Shown here: piece by piece, positions 33,669 through 43,514 of the stretch | How the letters are laid out: each line of letters starts with the position of its first letter | Numbering within the stretch: position 1 is the first letter of the stretch | Source: Pseudomonadaceae bacterium | GTDB lineage: Bacteria; Pseudomonadota; Gammaproteobacteria; Pseudomonadales; Azotimanducaceae | Direction of reading: 5' to 3' | Assembly (NCBI GenBank): GCA_024743435.1 | Contig: JANSWO010000008.1 | Coordinates: 124,001 to 188,000, forward strand | DNA: 64,000 bases | Notes under the pieces: generated by a model | What the model was told of the DNA's origin: nothing | What the model saw: the letters and a program-made list of their open reading frames with translations, nothing else | Database searches by the model: none | Position numbers and translations under genes: made by a program

Positions 33669-34455
33669 TTTTTTGCTCTTCCCAGCGGTCCGCCACGCTA
33701 CCTGCTTCTACTACTCAAACCCGACGTCATTCGAGACGTGAGCGTCGAAGGCCGGTTCCTGGCATCCACCGCAAAAAGCTTGCAGGCATCAACACTGCCT
33801 AAAAGCCACGCCAAAACAGACAGCAACAGCTGTCCGCAACTTTGAGATAGGGAAAAAGCTCTAACCACCAGTGCTGAGAATCAACTGCCTGTGCATGCGC
33901 TTCTATGAACGCTGTGCTCAATGGCGGCTGCTATACCCAGCGCCTCGTCTTTAGATGCACCGACTAAGAAAACACGCGTGCGGCTAGGCGTATGGCTGCC
34001 ACTGCTACGCTCTCGCCTGACCCCTGGCAAACCGCTCCAGCTTTAACTGGTTTGGTTTTTCCAAGTCGACTACCTGAACAACCGGCCCCCGGTGTTTCAT
34101 GCGACGCCGATGACTCGGCGCACGGTTCTACCCTGGAGATGAAAAGCTGCTCATGACATGTCCAAACTACGTCCGGATGCTGAATCGGTCAGCATCAGCT
34201 TGCGCTGATAAACCGAGCAGGAAGACGCTCTTTCAAGCATGTTCCCAGCCACCGGAGCAAGTATGAAGATGACTGCTCAGAGCGATATTTTCTTTGTCGA
34301 GTTCCCTACCCCTTGACGCCTCGAAGCATCAACAAACACCCCTATGATGTCAAGGCTGACACCCGGATTCGCCCCGACAATGTCTATCTGGCTGTTGACC
34401 ACGGCGCGTTGAAAGCAACATCCCGACAGCACCAGGATTTTGCAATCGAGGAGCG

Positions 34456-34487
34456 CTCGCGCCTTGACTCAAGGCGCGAGTTTTGTT
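34456..34487 (+). terminator. Strong intrinsic terminator on the plus strand
   Basis: CTCGCGCCTTG-ACT-CAAGGCGCGAG, a perfect eleven-pair stem with a three-base loop, is followed by TTTTGTT. On the minus strand the hairpin is not followed by T's. No plus-strand protein gene lies in the preceding kilobase. Confidence 0.8.
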
Positions 34488-34546
34488 GAGCACGGAACTT
34501 GCGCAGAGGACGCAGGTCCGGGAATAGATGGATTCGCGGAAGCGCG

Positions 34547-35212
34547 CTACAGATTCGCCTGGAAGAGTTCCAGCGTTCGCGCCTTCGCTTGCGCGGCAGC
34601 GGCGCCATCAAAGCTTGCTCGATGATCGCAGTTGAAGCCGTGATCCGCCGGATAAACATAGACATCTACATCCGGCTGGGCAGTTTTCACTGCCTCGACA
34701 TCCGACATGGGAATGTGGGCATCCAGCTCACCGAAATGCATGATCGTTGGGCACTTGGCCTGCCGATCAAGCTGACCTGCAATCCCACCGCCGTAGTAGC
34801 TGGATGCTGCAGACACTCCATTCAACTCACAGGCAGACAGCCAGGTCAGCAGACCGCCAAAACAATAGCCAACAACACCAACCTTACCGTGCGCGCTGGC
34901 GTGATCGATGGCGGCCTGCAGATCTTTCAGCGTATTCGCCATCTCGAGCTTGGAGAACGCCAGATCCATTCCCTGGGCCATCCCCGCCTCGTCATAACCC
35001 AGCTCCACACCGGCTGTCACCCGATCGAATATCGCAGGCGCAATCGCGTAGTAGCCTTGCGCGGCATAACCATCGACGACTTCGCGAATGTGCGGGTTAA
35101 CACCGAAGATCTCCTGAATCACCACCACCGCGCCTCTGGCGACGCCTGTGGGCTTGGCTTCGTAAGCTGATATGGACACGCCATCTTCGGCGCTAAGCGT
35201 AACGTTAGACAT
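34547..35212 (-). CDS. Dienelactone hydrolase family protein
   Basis: 221 residues from ATG 35212, which has AGGAAG upstream (a GTG at 35218 is also in frame). Alpha/beta hydrolase with the nucleophile cysteine in GYCFGG, the acid in ELDAHIP and the histidine in DHGFNC, the Cys-Asp-His triad of carboxymethylenebutenolidase, which opens lactone rings in chloroaromatic degradation; many relatives act on other esters. IQEIFGVNPHIREVVDGYA is typical of the family. Divergent from the PhoB-like regulator. Confidence 0.93.
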   Translation of the reverse strand: MSNVTLSAEDGVSISAYEAKPTGVARGAVVVIQEIFGVNPHIREVVDGYAAQGYYAIAPAIFDRVTAGVELGYDEAGMAQGMDLAFSKLEMANTLKDLQAAIDHASAHGKVGVVGYCFGGLLTWLSACELNGVSAASSYYGGGIAGQLDRQAKCPTIMHFGELDAHIPMSDVEAVKTAQPDVDVYVYPADHGFNCDHRASFDGAAAAQAKARTLELFQANL

Positions 35213-35403
35213 GATCACTTCCTGTTCTTTTGGCTGATAGCGAGCAGTTTATTCGATCCGAGGGCACAACTGGGCGCGAAACCACGCGGCAACTATCGAG
35301 AATCGACGGCAATGACAGTCATCATTTTGTCATGCAATCAGCCGATGCTGCGCGCGCCGATTGAGGCGTTGGAGCCAGCGATGACGAGGGTTAGACTTAA
35401 GCG

Positions 35404-36108
35404 ATGATGCACTCAGTTCTACTGGTCGAAGACGATCCGGAAATCCGTGAGATGACTCGCTTTTCGCTGACCCGGTCAGGATTCGACGTTTGGGAGGCGG
35501 AATCCGCCGAAGATGCGCTTACCCGGCTCGACGGCGTGCTGCCCTCTATTGTCATCATCGATTGGATGCTGCCGGCCATGAGCGGTGTTGAACTGGCGCA
35601 GCGACTGCGGCGGGATGAACACACGGCATCGCTGCCTCTGCTGATGCTCACGGCGCGCGGTGAAGAAGCGGACAAGCTCAAAGGCTTCGATGCCGGGATC
35701 GACGACTATGTCGTGAAGCCATTCTCTCCGAAAGAGCTCTCAGCGCGTGTACGGGCCCTCCTGCGACGGGTCGGCGCTCCAGAGGAAGGCATCGTTGACT
35801 CAGGTGGCATTCGGCTGGAGCTGAAGAGTCACCGTCTGATCATCAATGATGCACCAGTACATATCGGCCCCACGGAATTTCGCCTGCTCGCGTTCTTGAT
35901 GGGGAACCCCGAGCGAGCTTTCGACAGAGCCGCGCTACTCGACCGCGTCTGGGGCCGCAATGTCTACGTAGAAGAGCGCACCGTGGACGTACACGTGCTG
36001 CGCCTGCGAAAGATTCTCAAATCCCACGGGCGCGACGGTCTGATTCAAACCGTGCGAGGCGTAGGCTATCGCTTTTCACCGAAATCAGCGCCTGCCAAAG
36101 ACTCGTGA
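35404..36108 (+). CDS. phoB: PhoB-like OmpR-family response regulator
   Basis: 234 residues. Receiver domain (~4-118) with LVEDDPEIREMTRF, acceptor Asp in VIIDWMLPAMSG, Thr in LMLTARGEE and Lys in YVVKPFSP; winged-helix DNA-binding domain (~132-228) with IGPTEFRLLAFLM and EERTVDVHVLRLRKIL. Overall closest in pattern to PhoB, the phosphate-starvation activator. PhoR normally follows directly, but here the next gene is a convergent SDR, so the symbol rests on sequence pattern alone. Confidence 0.82.
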   Translation: MMHSVLLVEDDPEIREMTRFSLTRSGFDVWEAESAEDALTRLDGVLPSIVIIDWMLPAMSGVELAQRLRRDEHTASLPLLMLTARGEEADKLKGFDAGIDDYVVKPFSPKELSARVRALLRRVGAPEEGIVDSGGIRLELKSHRLIINDAPVHIGPTEFRLLAFLMGNPERAFDRAALLDRVWGRNVYVEERTVDVHVLRLRKILKSHGRDGLIQTVRGVGYRFSPKSAPAKDS

Positions 36109-36141
36109 GAGCAAACTGCTGAGCGAGTGGGCTGCATCTGG

Positions 36142-36924
36142 TCAGCGCCTCGCAAGCGGCGTCTGCATCAGGTGATGACCGCCATCGAGGATCAGCGTTT
36201 CACCGGTTACGCCAGGCGCTCCAGTCAGCAACATAAGAATGTTTTCAGCAACGATATCTGCAGTCACCGTCATCGCCAGTGGCGTATTGGCTTCCAGATA
36301 CGCTTTGCTTCGATCGTACGCCTCGCCCATACCCTCGCGCAGCCACTCGCCCTGAATGAAACCAGGGCATACGGCGTTGACACGAATCTCCGGGCCTAAC
36401 GCCCGAGCCAACGACAGCGTCATCGTGATCATCGCCCCTTTCGATGCGGCATAAGCGATGCTGCTACCAACTCCCATGATCGCGGCAATGCTCGCGACGT
36501 TGACAACGCTGCCCATGCCACCCGCTTTCATCGTCTCACTGACGGCACGGGTCATCTGGAAAGCGCCAACCGTGTTCACGGCGTAGATATCCAGGAAATC
36601 CTGCTTATCCAGGCCATCGAGTTGATCGTGGGGCACAAACTTGGTGGTGCCGGCGTTGTTGATCAGACCGTCTATCCGACCCCATCGCGCGATCGCTGCC
36701 TGCGCCAACGCTCGGCAGTCTTCATCGTTGGCTACATTGGCCCGGACAATTTCTGTACCGACCCCAAACTCCTCGCAGCTAGCCGCAACGGCTTCGGCGC
36801 CAGCGGCATTGCTCGCATAGTTGATGACAACGTTTGCGCCGCGTTCCGCAAGCTGACGCGCACACGCCGCACCGACACCACTGGACGAGCCAGTGACAAT
36901 AACAACCGCTTCCCGAAGATCCAT
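36142..36924 (-). CDS. Short-chain dehydrogenase/reductase
   Basis: 260 residues from ATG 36924, chosen for the GGGGGGA ribosome site just upstream; the frame runs open to 36951. Classical SDR with the nucleotide-binding motif TGSSSGVG, NNAGT, catalytic Ser in VASIAAIMG and Tyr-x3-Lys in YAASKG. NAD(P)-dependent alcohol or ketone oxidoreduction. Divergent from the SDR gene at 37074; substrate unknown. Confidence 0.92.
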   Translation of the reverse strand: MDLREAVVIVTGSSSGVGAACARQLAERGANVVINYASNAAGAEAVAASCEEFGVGTEIVRANVANDEDCRALAQAAIARWGRIDGLINNAGTTKFVPHDQLDGLDKQDFLDIYAVNTVGAFQMTRAVSETMKAGGMGSVVNVASIAAIMGVGSSIAYAASKGAMITMTLSLARALGPEIRVNAVCPGFIQGEWLREGMGEAYDRSKAYLEANTPLAMTVTADIVAENILMLLTGAPGVTGETLILDGGHHLMQTPLARR

Positions 36925-37073
36925 AGTCCCCCCTAAATTCTGCGCTGACAAAGTATCTGCAGGCCATACCTTAGTTCAGCGGCGTCGAGTCAACCACTGT
37001 CACTTAGCGAGCGCGTACGGGTTAAAATGGCCGCGCCTTTAAACCCCATCACGCACAAGCAGAGAGACGATTC

Positions 37074-37853
37074 ATGCCACACCCAATGGACCTGACCGGC
37101 AAAACCGCTTTGATAACTGGCGGTAACGGAGGCATTGGCCTGGGCATGGCCAAAGGCCTTGCCGCCGCCGGCGCGGACATCTGCATCTGGGGGACAAACC
37201 CGGACAAGAACATTGCCGCTGCAAATGTACTCGCGGAATTCGATACCAAGGTAACGACCGCCACTGTCGATGTGGCGGATGAGAACGCGGTCAACAGCGC
37301 ATTCGCTGACACCCTGCACAATCACGGTCGCGTTGATGGTTGCTTCGCCAATGCTGGCATCGGCATCCGCGGCACCGCCTTCGATCGGATGACAACGGCT
37401 GAATGGGAGCAGATTCTCAGCGTCAACCTGTACGGTGTTTTCTACACGCTTAGAGCCGCCGCCGGACACATGAAAGAACGCGCAGCCGCTGGCGATGCTG
37501 GTGGTCGACTCGTAACCACAGCGTCTCTCGCCGCGATATCCGGTCAAGCCCGAGGCGAACACTACGCCAGCACGAAGGGTGCGCTGCTCGCCATGAACAA
37601 AGCGCTCGCTGTCGAGTACGCACGCGATAGCATTACCTCGCACACGCTGCTCCCTGGCTGGATCGCCACCGAAATGACCGAGCAAACCTTCGCCAACAAG
37701 AAATTTCACGACAACGTGATGCCGCGAGTGCCGATGCGACGATGGGGAACAGGCGATGATTTCGCCGGCATCGCGATCTACATCATGTCTGACCTCAGCA
37801 GTTATCACACTGCGGAGACCTTCTTGATCGACGGCGGCTACGCCAACTTTTAG
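37074..37853 (+). CDS. Short-chain dehydrogenase/reductase
   Basis: 259 residues. Classical SDR: TGGNGGIGLG near residue 14, NAGIGIRG, catalytic Tyr-x3-Lys in HYASTKGALLAM, and a C-terminal DGGYANF. The active-site serine falls in TTASLAAISG. A -10-like TAAAAT lies at about 37021 and AGAGAGACG precedes the ATG. Followed on the same strand by a HAD hydrolase 68 bp on; these two probably form one unit. Confidence 0.92.
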   Translation: MPHPMDLTGKTALITGGNGGIGLGMAKGLAAAGADICIWGTNPDKNIAAANVLAEFDTKVTTATVDVADENAVNSAFADTLHNHGRVDGCFANAGIGIRGTAFDRMTTAEWEQILSVNLYGVFYTLRAAAGHMKERAAAGDAGGRLVTTASLAAISGQARGEHYASTKGALLAMNKALAVEYARDSITSHTLLPGWIATEMTEQTFANKKFHDNVMPRVPMRRWGTGDDFAGIAIYIMSDLSSYHTAETFLIDGGYANF

Positions 37854-37921
37854 CCACGTGTGTTCTTAACAGCAAATGTACGAATGCCTACCAAACCATC
37901 ACTGCAACAATCGGAGTTAAC

Positions 37922-38578
37922 TTGAGCAATAGTGTCAGCGCCGTTCTCTGGGACTTTGGCGGCGTGCTTACCAGCAGCCCATTCGAAGCTTTTAATCGTT
38001 ACGAGGCCGAACGCGGCTTACCGAAAGACCTCGTCCGGCAGATCAACGCCGAAAACCCGCGAACCAATGCCTGGGCCCAATTCGAATCGAACAGCATCGA
38101 CATCGACGGTTTCGACAAAGCGTTTGCCGACGAAGCAAAAGCCAAAGGCTTTGAGGTTCCAGGCAAGGACATCATCGCCCTACTGTCGGGCCACGTGCGC
38201 CCGCGCATGGTGGCGATGCTGAAAGCCATCAAAAGCCAGATGCCAGTCGGCTGCATCACCAACAACGTCAAGGCCGGCTCTGGCCCAGGCATGGCTGCCG
38301 ACGCCGAACGAGCCAAAGCGGTTGGTGAGGTCATGGCGTTGTTCGACGTTGTGGTGGAGTCCAGCAAAGAGGGTGTGCGCAAGCCCGAGCCGCAGATCTA
38401 TCAGATCGCGTGCGAGCGCATGGGCGTAGCGCCAGAGAAGTGCGTATTCCTGGACGATCTGGGCATCAATCTGAAACCCGCCCGAGCGATGGGCATGCAA
38501 ACGATCAAAGTCATTGATCCCGACGTTGCGATCGATGAGCTTTCGCGCCTCACGGGAGTGCCTGCGCCAGCGCTGTAG
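37922..38578 (+). CDS. HAD-family hydrolase
   Basis: 218 residues starting at TTG 37922, with GGAG seven bases upstream and no ATG available. Haloacid dehalogenase-like fold: motif I nucleophile in LWDFGGVLTSS, motif III/IV in KPEPQIYQIACERMG and VFLDDLGINLKPA. Cap region resembles epoxide hydrolase N-terminal or ACAD10-like phosphatases. Likely a phosphatase or dehalogenase with unknown substrate. A 12-bp palindrome AGCCGGCCGGCT follows the stop. Confidence 0.88.
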   Translation: MSNSVSAVLWDFGGVLTSSPFEAFNRYEAERGLPKDLVRQINAENPRTNAWAQFESNSIDIDGFDKAFADEAKAKGFEVPGKDIIALLSGHVRPRMVAMLKAIKSQMPVGCITNNVKAGSGPGMAADAERAKAVGEVMALFDVVVESSKEGVRKPEPQIYQIACERMGVAPEKCVFLDDLGINLKPARAMGMQTIKVIDPDVAIDELSRLTGVPAPAL

Positions 38579-38635
38579 AGCCGGCCGGCTGCTTTAGCGT
38601 TGTAGTCTGACCAGCACGAATGCCCGGTCTGCGGC

Positions 38636-39745
38636 CTATCTGCGTTCGATCAGGCCGCCCGGGTTGGCGGGAAGATGAGCAAACTCAGCGGGGTCTCGGT
38701 GGCTCTGCCAGGCGCTGACAATTGGCGCCAGATCATCGGGCGATGCGCCATGCAGAATCACGCCGTCCGCGCCTAGATCGAACTGACCCTGAATTGCCGC
38801 CACGCAGTTCTCAGGTGTGCCGCTGGCGGCAGGCGCTAACCACTCTTCGGGAATCAACGTCGCAACGTGCTCGAGTTCCGCCGTGCTGGCCTTCTGATCG
38901 AGAGCGCCGGAAAAACTCGCAACAAATGGGTCTGCTCGAAACGCCTTGAGCACTGCAGGGTCCCAATCGTTGGTTCGAACCATCAGATCGCCATAGGCTT
39001 GAAGATACGTCGCCATTCGGCCCACCGTCTTCTTAAGCCGCACCGCCTCTGGCAGGTGATCGCCAATGGTGGCGAAACAGGACCAGACGCGCACGCTGTC
39101 AGGATCACGGCCAGCATTCTCAGCTGCGCTCTTTACCGCTCGCACGCAACGCTGCGTGGTTTCGTCGGTGAAGAACGTATGCAGGACAACCGCATCACAC
39201 GCGCGCCCGGCAAACGCGAGGCTATTCGGTCCGAAAGCCGTGAACGTGATCGGTATGTGCTCATCGAAGCCTTCATCAAGCCGCAGATAAGGGTACTTGC
39301 CGCAAGGGCCATCGTGACCCAATACAGTTTCACCCCGCCAGAGCCTGCGCATCAGCCCCACAAAGTCTTCCAGTTCTGCAGTCTTGATGCGGGGCAGGCC
39401 GATGGCATCAAACAACGCATCGATACCCCGACCCAATCCCAGGGAGAAACGCCCGCCGGTCAGGAAGTGCATGGTGCTTGCGTAGGCGGCCGTGACGAGT
39501 GGATGACGAGTGTTGTGGTTGGTCGCCGCGGTTGCGATGCCTATGTGATCGGAGATTGCACCTACCGCTCCGCTGAGAGTCGCCGCCTCTTTGATATTGA
39601 AACGCTCGGAAATAAAGCAGCTGCCGATACCCATGGCTTCCGCAGCAGTGACCTCCGCGATGAGGTCTCTGGGCGAGCGTGGTGCACCGGCCAGGGTGTA
39701 AAACCCCAGCTCATGCATTGCTGTCGCGCTGGCATTGCTAGTCAT
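38636..39745 (-). CDS. LLM-class flavin/F420-type oxidoreductase
   Basis: 369 residues of the luciferase-like monooxygenase superfamily, with the family strand GIATAATNHNTRHPL, GGRFSLGLGRGIDALF and ITFTAFGPNSLAFAGR. The pattern resembles the TIGR03857 group of predicted F420- or FMN-dependent enzymes found with acyl-CoA and P450 genes. Lies 36 bp after the P450 gene on the same strand and so probably in its operon. It likely oxidises a hydrophobic substrate or aldehyde; cofactor choice cannot be read from sequence. Confidence 0.85.
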   Translation of the reverse strand: MTSNASATAMHELGFYTLAGAPRSPRDLIAEVTAAEAMGIGSCFISERFNIKEAATLSGAVGAISDHIGIATAATNHNTRHPLVTAAYASTMHFLTGGRFSLGLGRGIDALFDAIGLPRIKTAELEDFVGLMRRLWRGETVLGHDGPCGKYPYLRLDEGFDEHIPITFTAFGPNSLAFAGRACDAVVLHTFFTDETTQRCVRAVKSAAENAGRDPDSVRVWSCFATIGDHLPEAVRLKKTVGRMATYLQAYGDLMVRTNDWDPAVLKAFRADPFVASFSGALDQKASTAELEHVATLIPEEWLAPAASGTPENCVAAIQGQFDLGADGVILHGASPDDLAPIVSAWQSHRDPAEFAHLPANPGGLIERR

Positions 39746-39781
39746 ACCGGTGATCCGGGACCTTAAGAAGCTGCCGCCGAT

Positions 39782-41059
39782 TCAAGCTTTCTTCGGATGC
39801 AATACAACCTGCATTTCGGCGTAGCCGTGCACAAAACTTGAGAAGATACGGGTGGGCTCATTGACCACTTCAACGAAGTCAAAGCGATTGACGATCTCTT
39901 CCCACAGGATGCGCAATTGCATCTCGGCCAGCCGGTTGCCCATGCAACGATGGATACCAAAGCCGAATGACAGATGCTGACGCGCCTTCGGCCGATCGAT
40001 CAAGAACTCGTTTGCCCGCTCAATAACATCTTCATCGCGATTGCCTGAGATGTACCACATGGCGACCTTGTCACCCGCTTTGATCGTCTGGCCACCAACG
40101 ATCGTGTCTTCGTTAGCCGTACGGCGCATGTAAGCGAGCGGCGTCTGCCAACGGATTATTTCTGACACCATGTTCGGAATCAGCGCGGGATTCGCGCGTA
40201 ACTTGTCGTATTCAGCCGGGTTCTGATTCAGTGCGAGAACACCACCGGTGATCGAGTTACGGGTCGTATCGTTACCGCCGACGATGAGAAGAACCAGGTT
40301 GCCCAGATACTCGAGCGGCTTGTTCACCATGTCTTTGGTGGATTCACCGTTGGCGAGCATCGAGATCAGATCGCTGCCACCACCATTGCCCGCGCGCTCG
40401 TGCCACAATTTGCCGAAGTATTCGAGACACTCGATAAGCTCGGCGCGTCGCTCCTCTTCGGAGGCAACGATCGACTGATCCTGTTCCGGGTCTGTGGTTG
40501 CCACGTCGGACCAGCGTGTGAGTTTGCGCCGATCTTCGAACGGAAAGTCGAACAGCGTGGCGAGCATCTGCGTCGTCAGCTCAATGGACACTCTGTCTAC
40601 CCAGTTGAACGACTCGCCCACGGGCAGTGAATCGAGAATGGTGCACACCCGCTCTCGAATCGTGGATTCCAGCACTTTGAGATTCTGCGGCGCAACCACC
40701 GGGCTGGCGGTCTTTCTCTGAACATCGTGCTTGGGCTGATCCATCGCGATGAACATCTCGAGTTCGAAATCTTCTTCAGGATCAGCCAGAACGATCGCTG
40801 GTTCAGAGGAAAACAGGTTGTGGCTGCTGTCGACATGACAGATGTCGTCGTACTTCGTGACTGACCAGTACGGCCCTTCGAAGCCATCCTCGCAGTAGTG
40901 CACCGGTGCTTCCGAGCGCAGGCGTTCGAAGTACTTCCAGTGATCGCCGTTGGCAAAGAGGTGCGGCTGGGCTACGTCGATCTTGTCGAGTGGAACGGAG
41001 TACGGATCGCTCGGCATCTGCAAACGTTCGTCGGACTGGGGTTCACGTACTTCGCTCAT
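39782..41059 (-). CDS. Cytochrome P450
   Basis: 425 residues from ATG 41059, preceded by AGGAG at seven bases; the frame is open to 41122. Soluble bacterial P450: I-helix oxygen-binding motif GGNDTT, K-helix E-x-x-R in SEIIRWQ, and haem-ligand loop FGFGIHRCMGNRLAE. The class I system needs a ferredoxin, supplied by the gene immediately upstream, and a ferredoxin reductase not present in the window. Similar P450s hydroxylate terpenes, steroids or fatty-acid-like chains. Part of SDR-ferredoxin-P450-LLM gene order. Confidence 0.95.
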   Translation of the reverse strand: MSEVREPQSDERLQMPSDPYSVPLDKIDVAQPHLFANGDHWKYFERLRSEAPVHYCEDGFEGPYWSVTKYDDICHVDSSHNLFSSEPAIVLADPEEDFELEMFIAMDQPKHDVQRKTASPVVAPQNLKVLESTIRERVCTILDSLPVGESFNWVDRVSIELTTQMLATLFDFPFEDRRKLTRWSDVATTDPEQDQSIVASEEERRAELIECLEYFGKLWHERAGNGGGSDLISMLANGESTKDMVNKPLEYLGNLVLLIVGGNDTTRNSITGGVLALNQNPAEYDKLRANPALIPNMVSEIIRWQTPLAYMRRTANEDTIVGGQTIKAGDKVAMWYISGNRDEDVIERANEFLIDRPKARQHLSFGFGIHRCMGNRLAEMQLRILWEEIVNRFDFVEVVNEPTRIFSSFVHGYAEMQVVLHPKKA

Positions 41060-41226
41060 CTTTCGCTCCTGCCGCGGCGCGGCACTGTTCACACTCGTTG
41101 TCTTACTCGATCTCACACTCAAAGACTAACGCTATCTCTAGCTCGTCAATTCAGGCCTGCTCTGGCCGGAGCCAGGAACGCCCTGAGCCAGCCCAAACTG
41201 GCCCAAACATCCGTCGTGTAATGCTG

Positions 41227-41550
<324 letters not shown>

Positions 41551-41645
41551 TTACGCCTACTCCTAACCTGAATGTTGATAACCCGAGGATTGTAACAACC
41601 TTCACCGCGTTCGCCACACCCTTAGTCTTGTCTTAGTTGCCAGAG

Positions 41646-42629
41646 CTAGCCTTCGCCCTGCTCTCTCATGATGGTGTTGAAAACCCCTTCGGACTCGAGT
41701 CGGTCATAAAACTCAGAGTCATACGCGGCCTCCGGATCGCTGCGCACGAGCGCATCCAATTGATAGGCGTCATCACCCACGAGAATGCGCCAACGCTCGG
41801 CTTTAACGTCTCGCAGGATAATCTGCGCCGCTTCGTCGGCACTCGTGGGTGCGCTGTGCTCAAAATCGTCCGCGCGTTGGGCCGCCATTTCGCGAATGGT
41901 GTCATCAGAGATGTTCGACAGATTCATACCGGCCCGCTCCATCCGGGCTCGCGCTTGGGCGACCTGCGCCTCGGTCATGTCGAACAGCGAGTTGCCACCG
42001 AGAATCTCAGCCGAGTTACGGGCGATGCCGGTGCCGATATGACCGGGCATCACCACGGAGCATTTCACATGTGGTGCATTCACCTCGAGGTCAGTCTTCA
42101 GCGCTTCCGTGAAGCCTTTTACGGCAAATTTGGCTGCACTGTAGGATGTGTGCGGTGTTTCCCTGCCGATAGCTGCCCAAAAACCGTTGACACTGGACGT
42201 GTTGATCACGTGCCCCTCATCGCTGGCGACTAGCATCGGTAGAAACGCCCTGCACATGTGGTAGACACCACCCCAACAGACGTTGAATGTCTTTTCCCAC
42301 TCATCGATCGAGCCATCAACAAAGCTGCCGCCGCCACCGATACCGGCATTGTTGAACAGCAGATTCACGCTCGTCGTTGCCTGCTGCTCTTCCACTTCGC
42401 GTCGGAATTCAGCAATCGCCTGCGGATTGCTCACATCACAAATGTGACTGGTAACCTTTGCTCCGGCGCTCTCACCCTCAACCAGCGCGAGCGTTTCCGC
42501 CAGGTTGTCAGCAGACAGGTCACAGGCCGCAACAGCTGCCCCCTCACGCGCCAGCTGCCGTACCAACGAGCGGCCCATGCCGTAGCCGCCGCCGGTGACC
42601 ACCGCCAGTTTGCCTTCAAATGACTTCAC
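41646..42629 (-). CDS. Short-chain dehydrogenase/reductase, long form
   Basis: 327 residues from GTG 42629, where GGGAGAGA lies at good spacing and the protein begins KSFEGKLAVVTGGG; the frame extends to 42713 without a ribosome site. SDR motifs: TGGGYGMG, NNAGIGGGG, YSAAKFAVKG and the PG segment MPGHIGTG. The C-terminal ~80 residues (EMAAQRADDFEHSAPTSADEA) exceed the classical length. Probably the first gene of the SDR-ferredoxin-P450-LLM group, 98 bp before the ferredoxin. Confidence 0.9.
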   Translation of the reverse strand: MKSFEGKLAVVTGGGYGMGRSLVRQLAREGAAVAACDLSADNLAETLALVEGESAGAKVTSHICDVSNPQAIAEFRREVEEQQATTSVNLLFNNAGIGGGGSFVDGSIDEWEKTFNVCWGGVYHMCRAFLPMLVASDEGHVINTSSVNGFWAAIGRETPHTSYSAAKFAVKGFTEALKTDLEVNAPHVKCSVVMPGHIGTGIARNSAEILGGNSLFDMTEAQVAQARARMERAGMNLSNISDDTIREMAAQRADDFEHSAPTSADEAAQIILRDVKAERWRILVGDDAYQLDALVRSDPEAAYDSEFYDRLESEGVFNTIMREQGEG

Positions 42630-42731
42630 AACTCTCTCCCAATTGCCGAATCTTTGGCTGGCAGCTTGCCAAGCGCGCACCGAACGCACAAGGATATGGC
42701 GGCCCAGGCGCAACGGTGACTAGAATGTCGA

Positions 42732-43169
42732 ATGAGCGAGGATGCGGAAAACCAGGAACACACGCCGAGCGATGCACCCGCTGACGCAGCGCAGGTGACC
42801 CGCGCCGAGCTGGCGCTTGCTGTGGCCCGCTTCCAACTCAAACTGCTTATGGATGGCATGCGGGACATCCTGCTGAGCCCCATTTCCATCGTTGCCGGGC
42901 TGATCGGCATTCTCAGCACCGACCCCCACCCGGACCGTGCATTCCGTCGCGTCATGGTGTGGGGCCGCAAGAGCGAGGACTGGATCAACCTGTTCGGTTA
43001 CCGCAAGGGCGCTCAATCAGATGAGCTATTGCAACCCTTCGAGCAACGCGTACTCGACGAAGTGCGCGGCGATGGTCTGGTTGGCCGCGCGAGCCGCGGG
43101 CTCGACAATGCCCTCAACAAGCGAGCGAAAAGCCCAGGCGAGAGCCAACACAGTGATACCGACGCATAG
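42732..43169 (+). CDS. Hypothetical protein with one hydrophobic segment
   Basis: 145 residues: a hydrophilic acidic N-terminus, a helix with ELALAVARFQLKLLMDG, one hydrophobic stretch at about 48-63 (PISIVAGLIGILS), then FRRVMVWGRKSEDWINLFGY and a charged C-terminus. Composition and codon use are those of a real gene. No family recognised; a peripheral membrane protein seems likely. Divergent from the SDR at 42629. Confidence 0.65.
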   Translation: MSEDAENQEHTPSDAPADAAQVTRAELALAVARFQLKLLMDGMRDILLSPISIVAGLIGILSTDPHPDRAFRRVMVWGRKSEDWINLFGYRKGAQSDELLQPFEQRVLDEVRGDGLVGRASRGLDNALNKRAKSPGESQHSDTDA

Positions 43170-43295
43170 CCGGGCCCTGCGCAAGGCTCTATTCCAAGTG
43201 GAGACGTGTTCGCTGTAAGGCCAGGCTCATCATTCGACAGGTCCGCGATCGTGAACTAGCTTTAAAGCGAAGCACAATCCCTCTGGACACAACGA

Positions 43296-43514
43296 ATGAA
43301 TGCGCGCCGAATACTTCTTGCGATAACCGCCTGCGGCACTCTGCTCGTGGCAGGATGCAGCAGTGAACTGGCTGAAATGGATGACGCCGATCTGGCCGAT
43401 CGAATGCACGAGTGCAGAACGGTGGTTGATCAGAGCCCGGGCATGGCCATCACCTGCGATAACTACCAGCGCGAATGCAATGCCCGCCGCAAGGCCGGAA
43501 AATTCGTGTGTTAG
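43296..43514 (+). CDS. Small lipoprotein
   Basis: 72 residues with a lipoprotein signal peptide whose lipobox LVAGC puts the modified cysteine near residue 21. The mature part is ~50 residues with four further cysteines (HECRTV, TCDNYQRECNAR, FVC), which could form disulphides in the periplasm. Family not recognised. Its stop overlaps the GTG start of the next gene. Confidence 0.75.
   Translation: MNARRILLAITACGTLLVAGCSSELAEMDDADLADRMHECRTVVDQSPGMAITCDNYQRECNARRKAGKFVC

Larger units (their letters stand above)
33317..34546. other. 1.2-kb region without a recognisable protein gene
   Basis: No frame of credible length or composition is present on either strand. From left to right it contains the likely TonB operon promoter region, the phased CTATCT repeats at 33601-33668, a long unremarkable stretch, and a strong plus-strand terminator at 34456-34487. 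The presence of a terminator with no plus-strand gene before it suggests an untranslated transcript. Confidence 0.6.

Noticed and set aside
34313-34348. TTGACG and TATGAT as a promoter for the candidate untranslated RNA
   Set aside because: The spacing is 24 bp, too long for a sigma-70 promoter.
36990-37808. 272-codon minus-strand frame opposite the SDR gene at 37074
   Set aside because: The plus strand encodes a complete SDR with all motifs; the antisense frame has no recognisable features.
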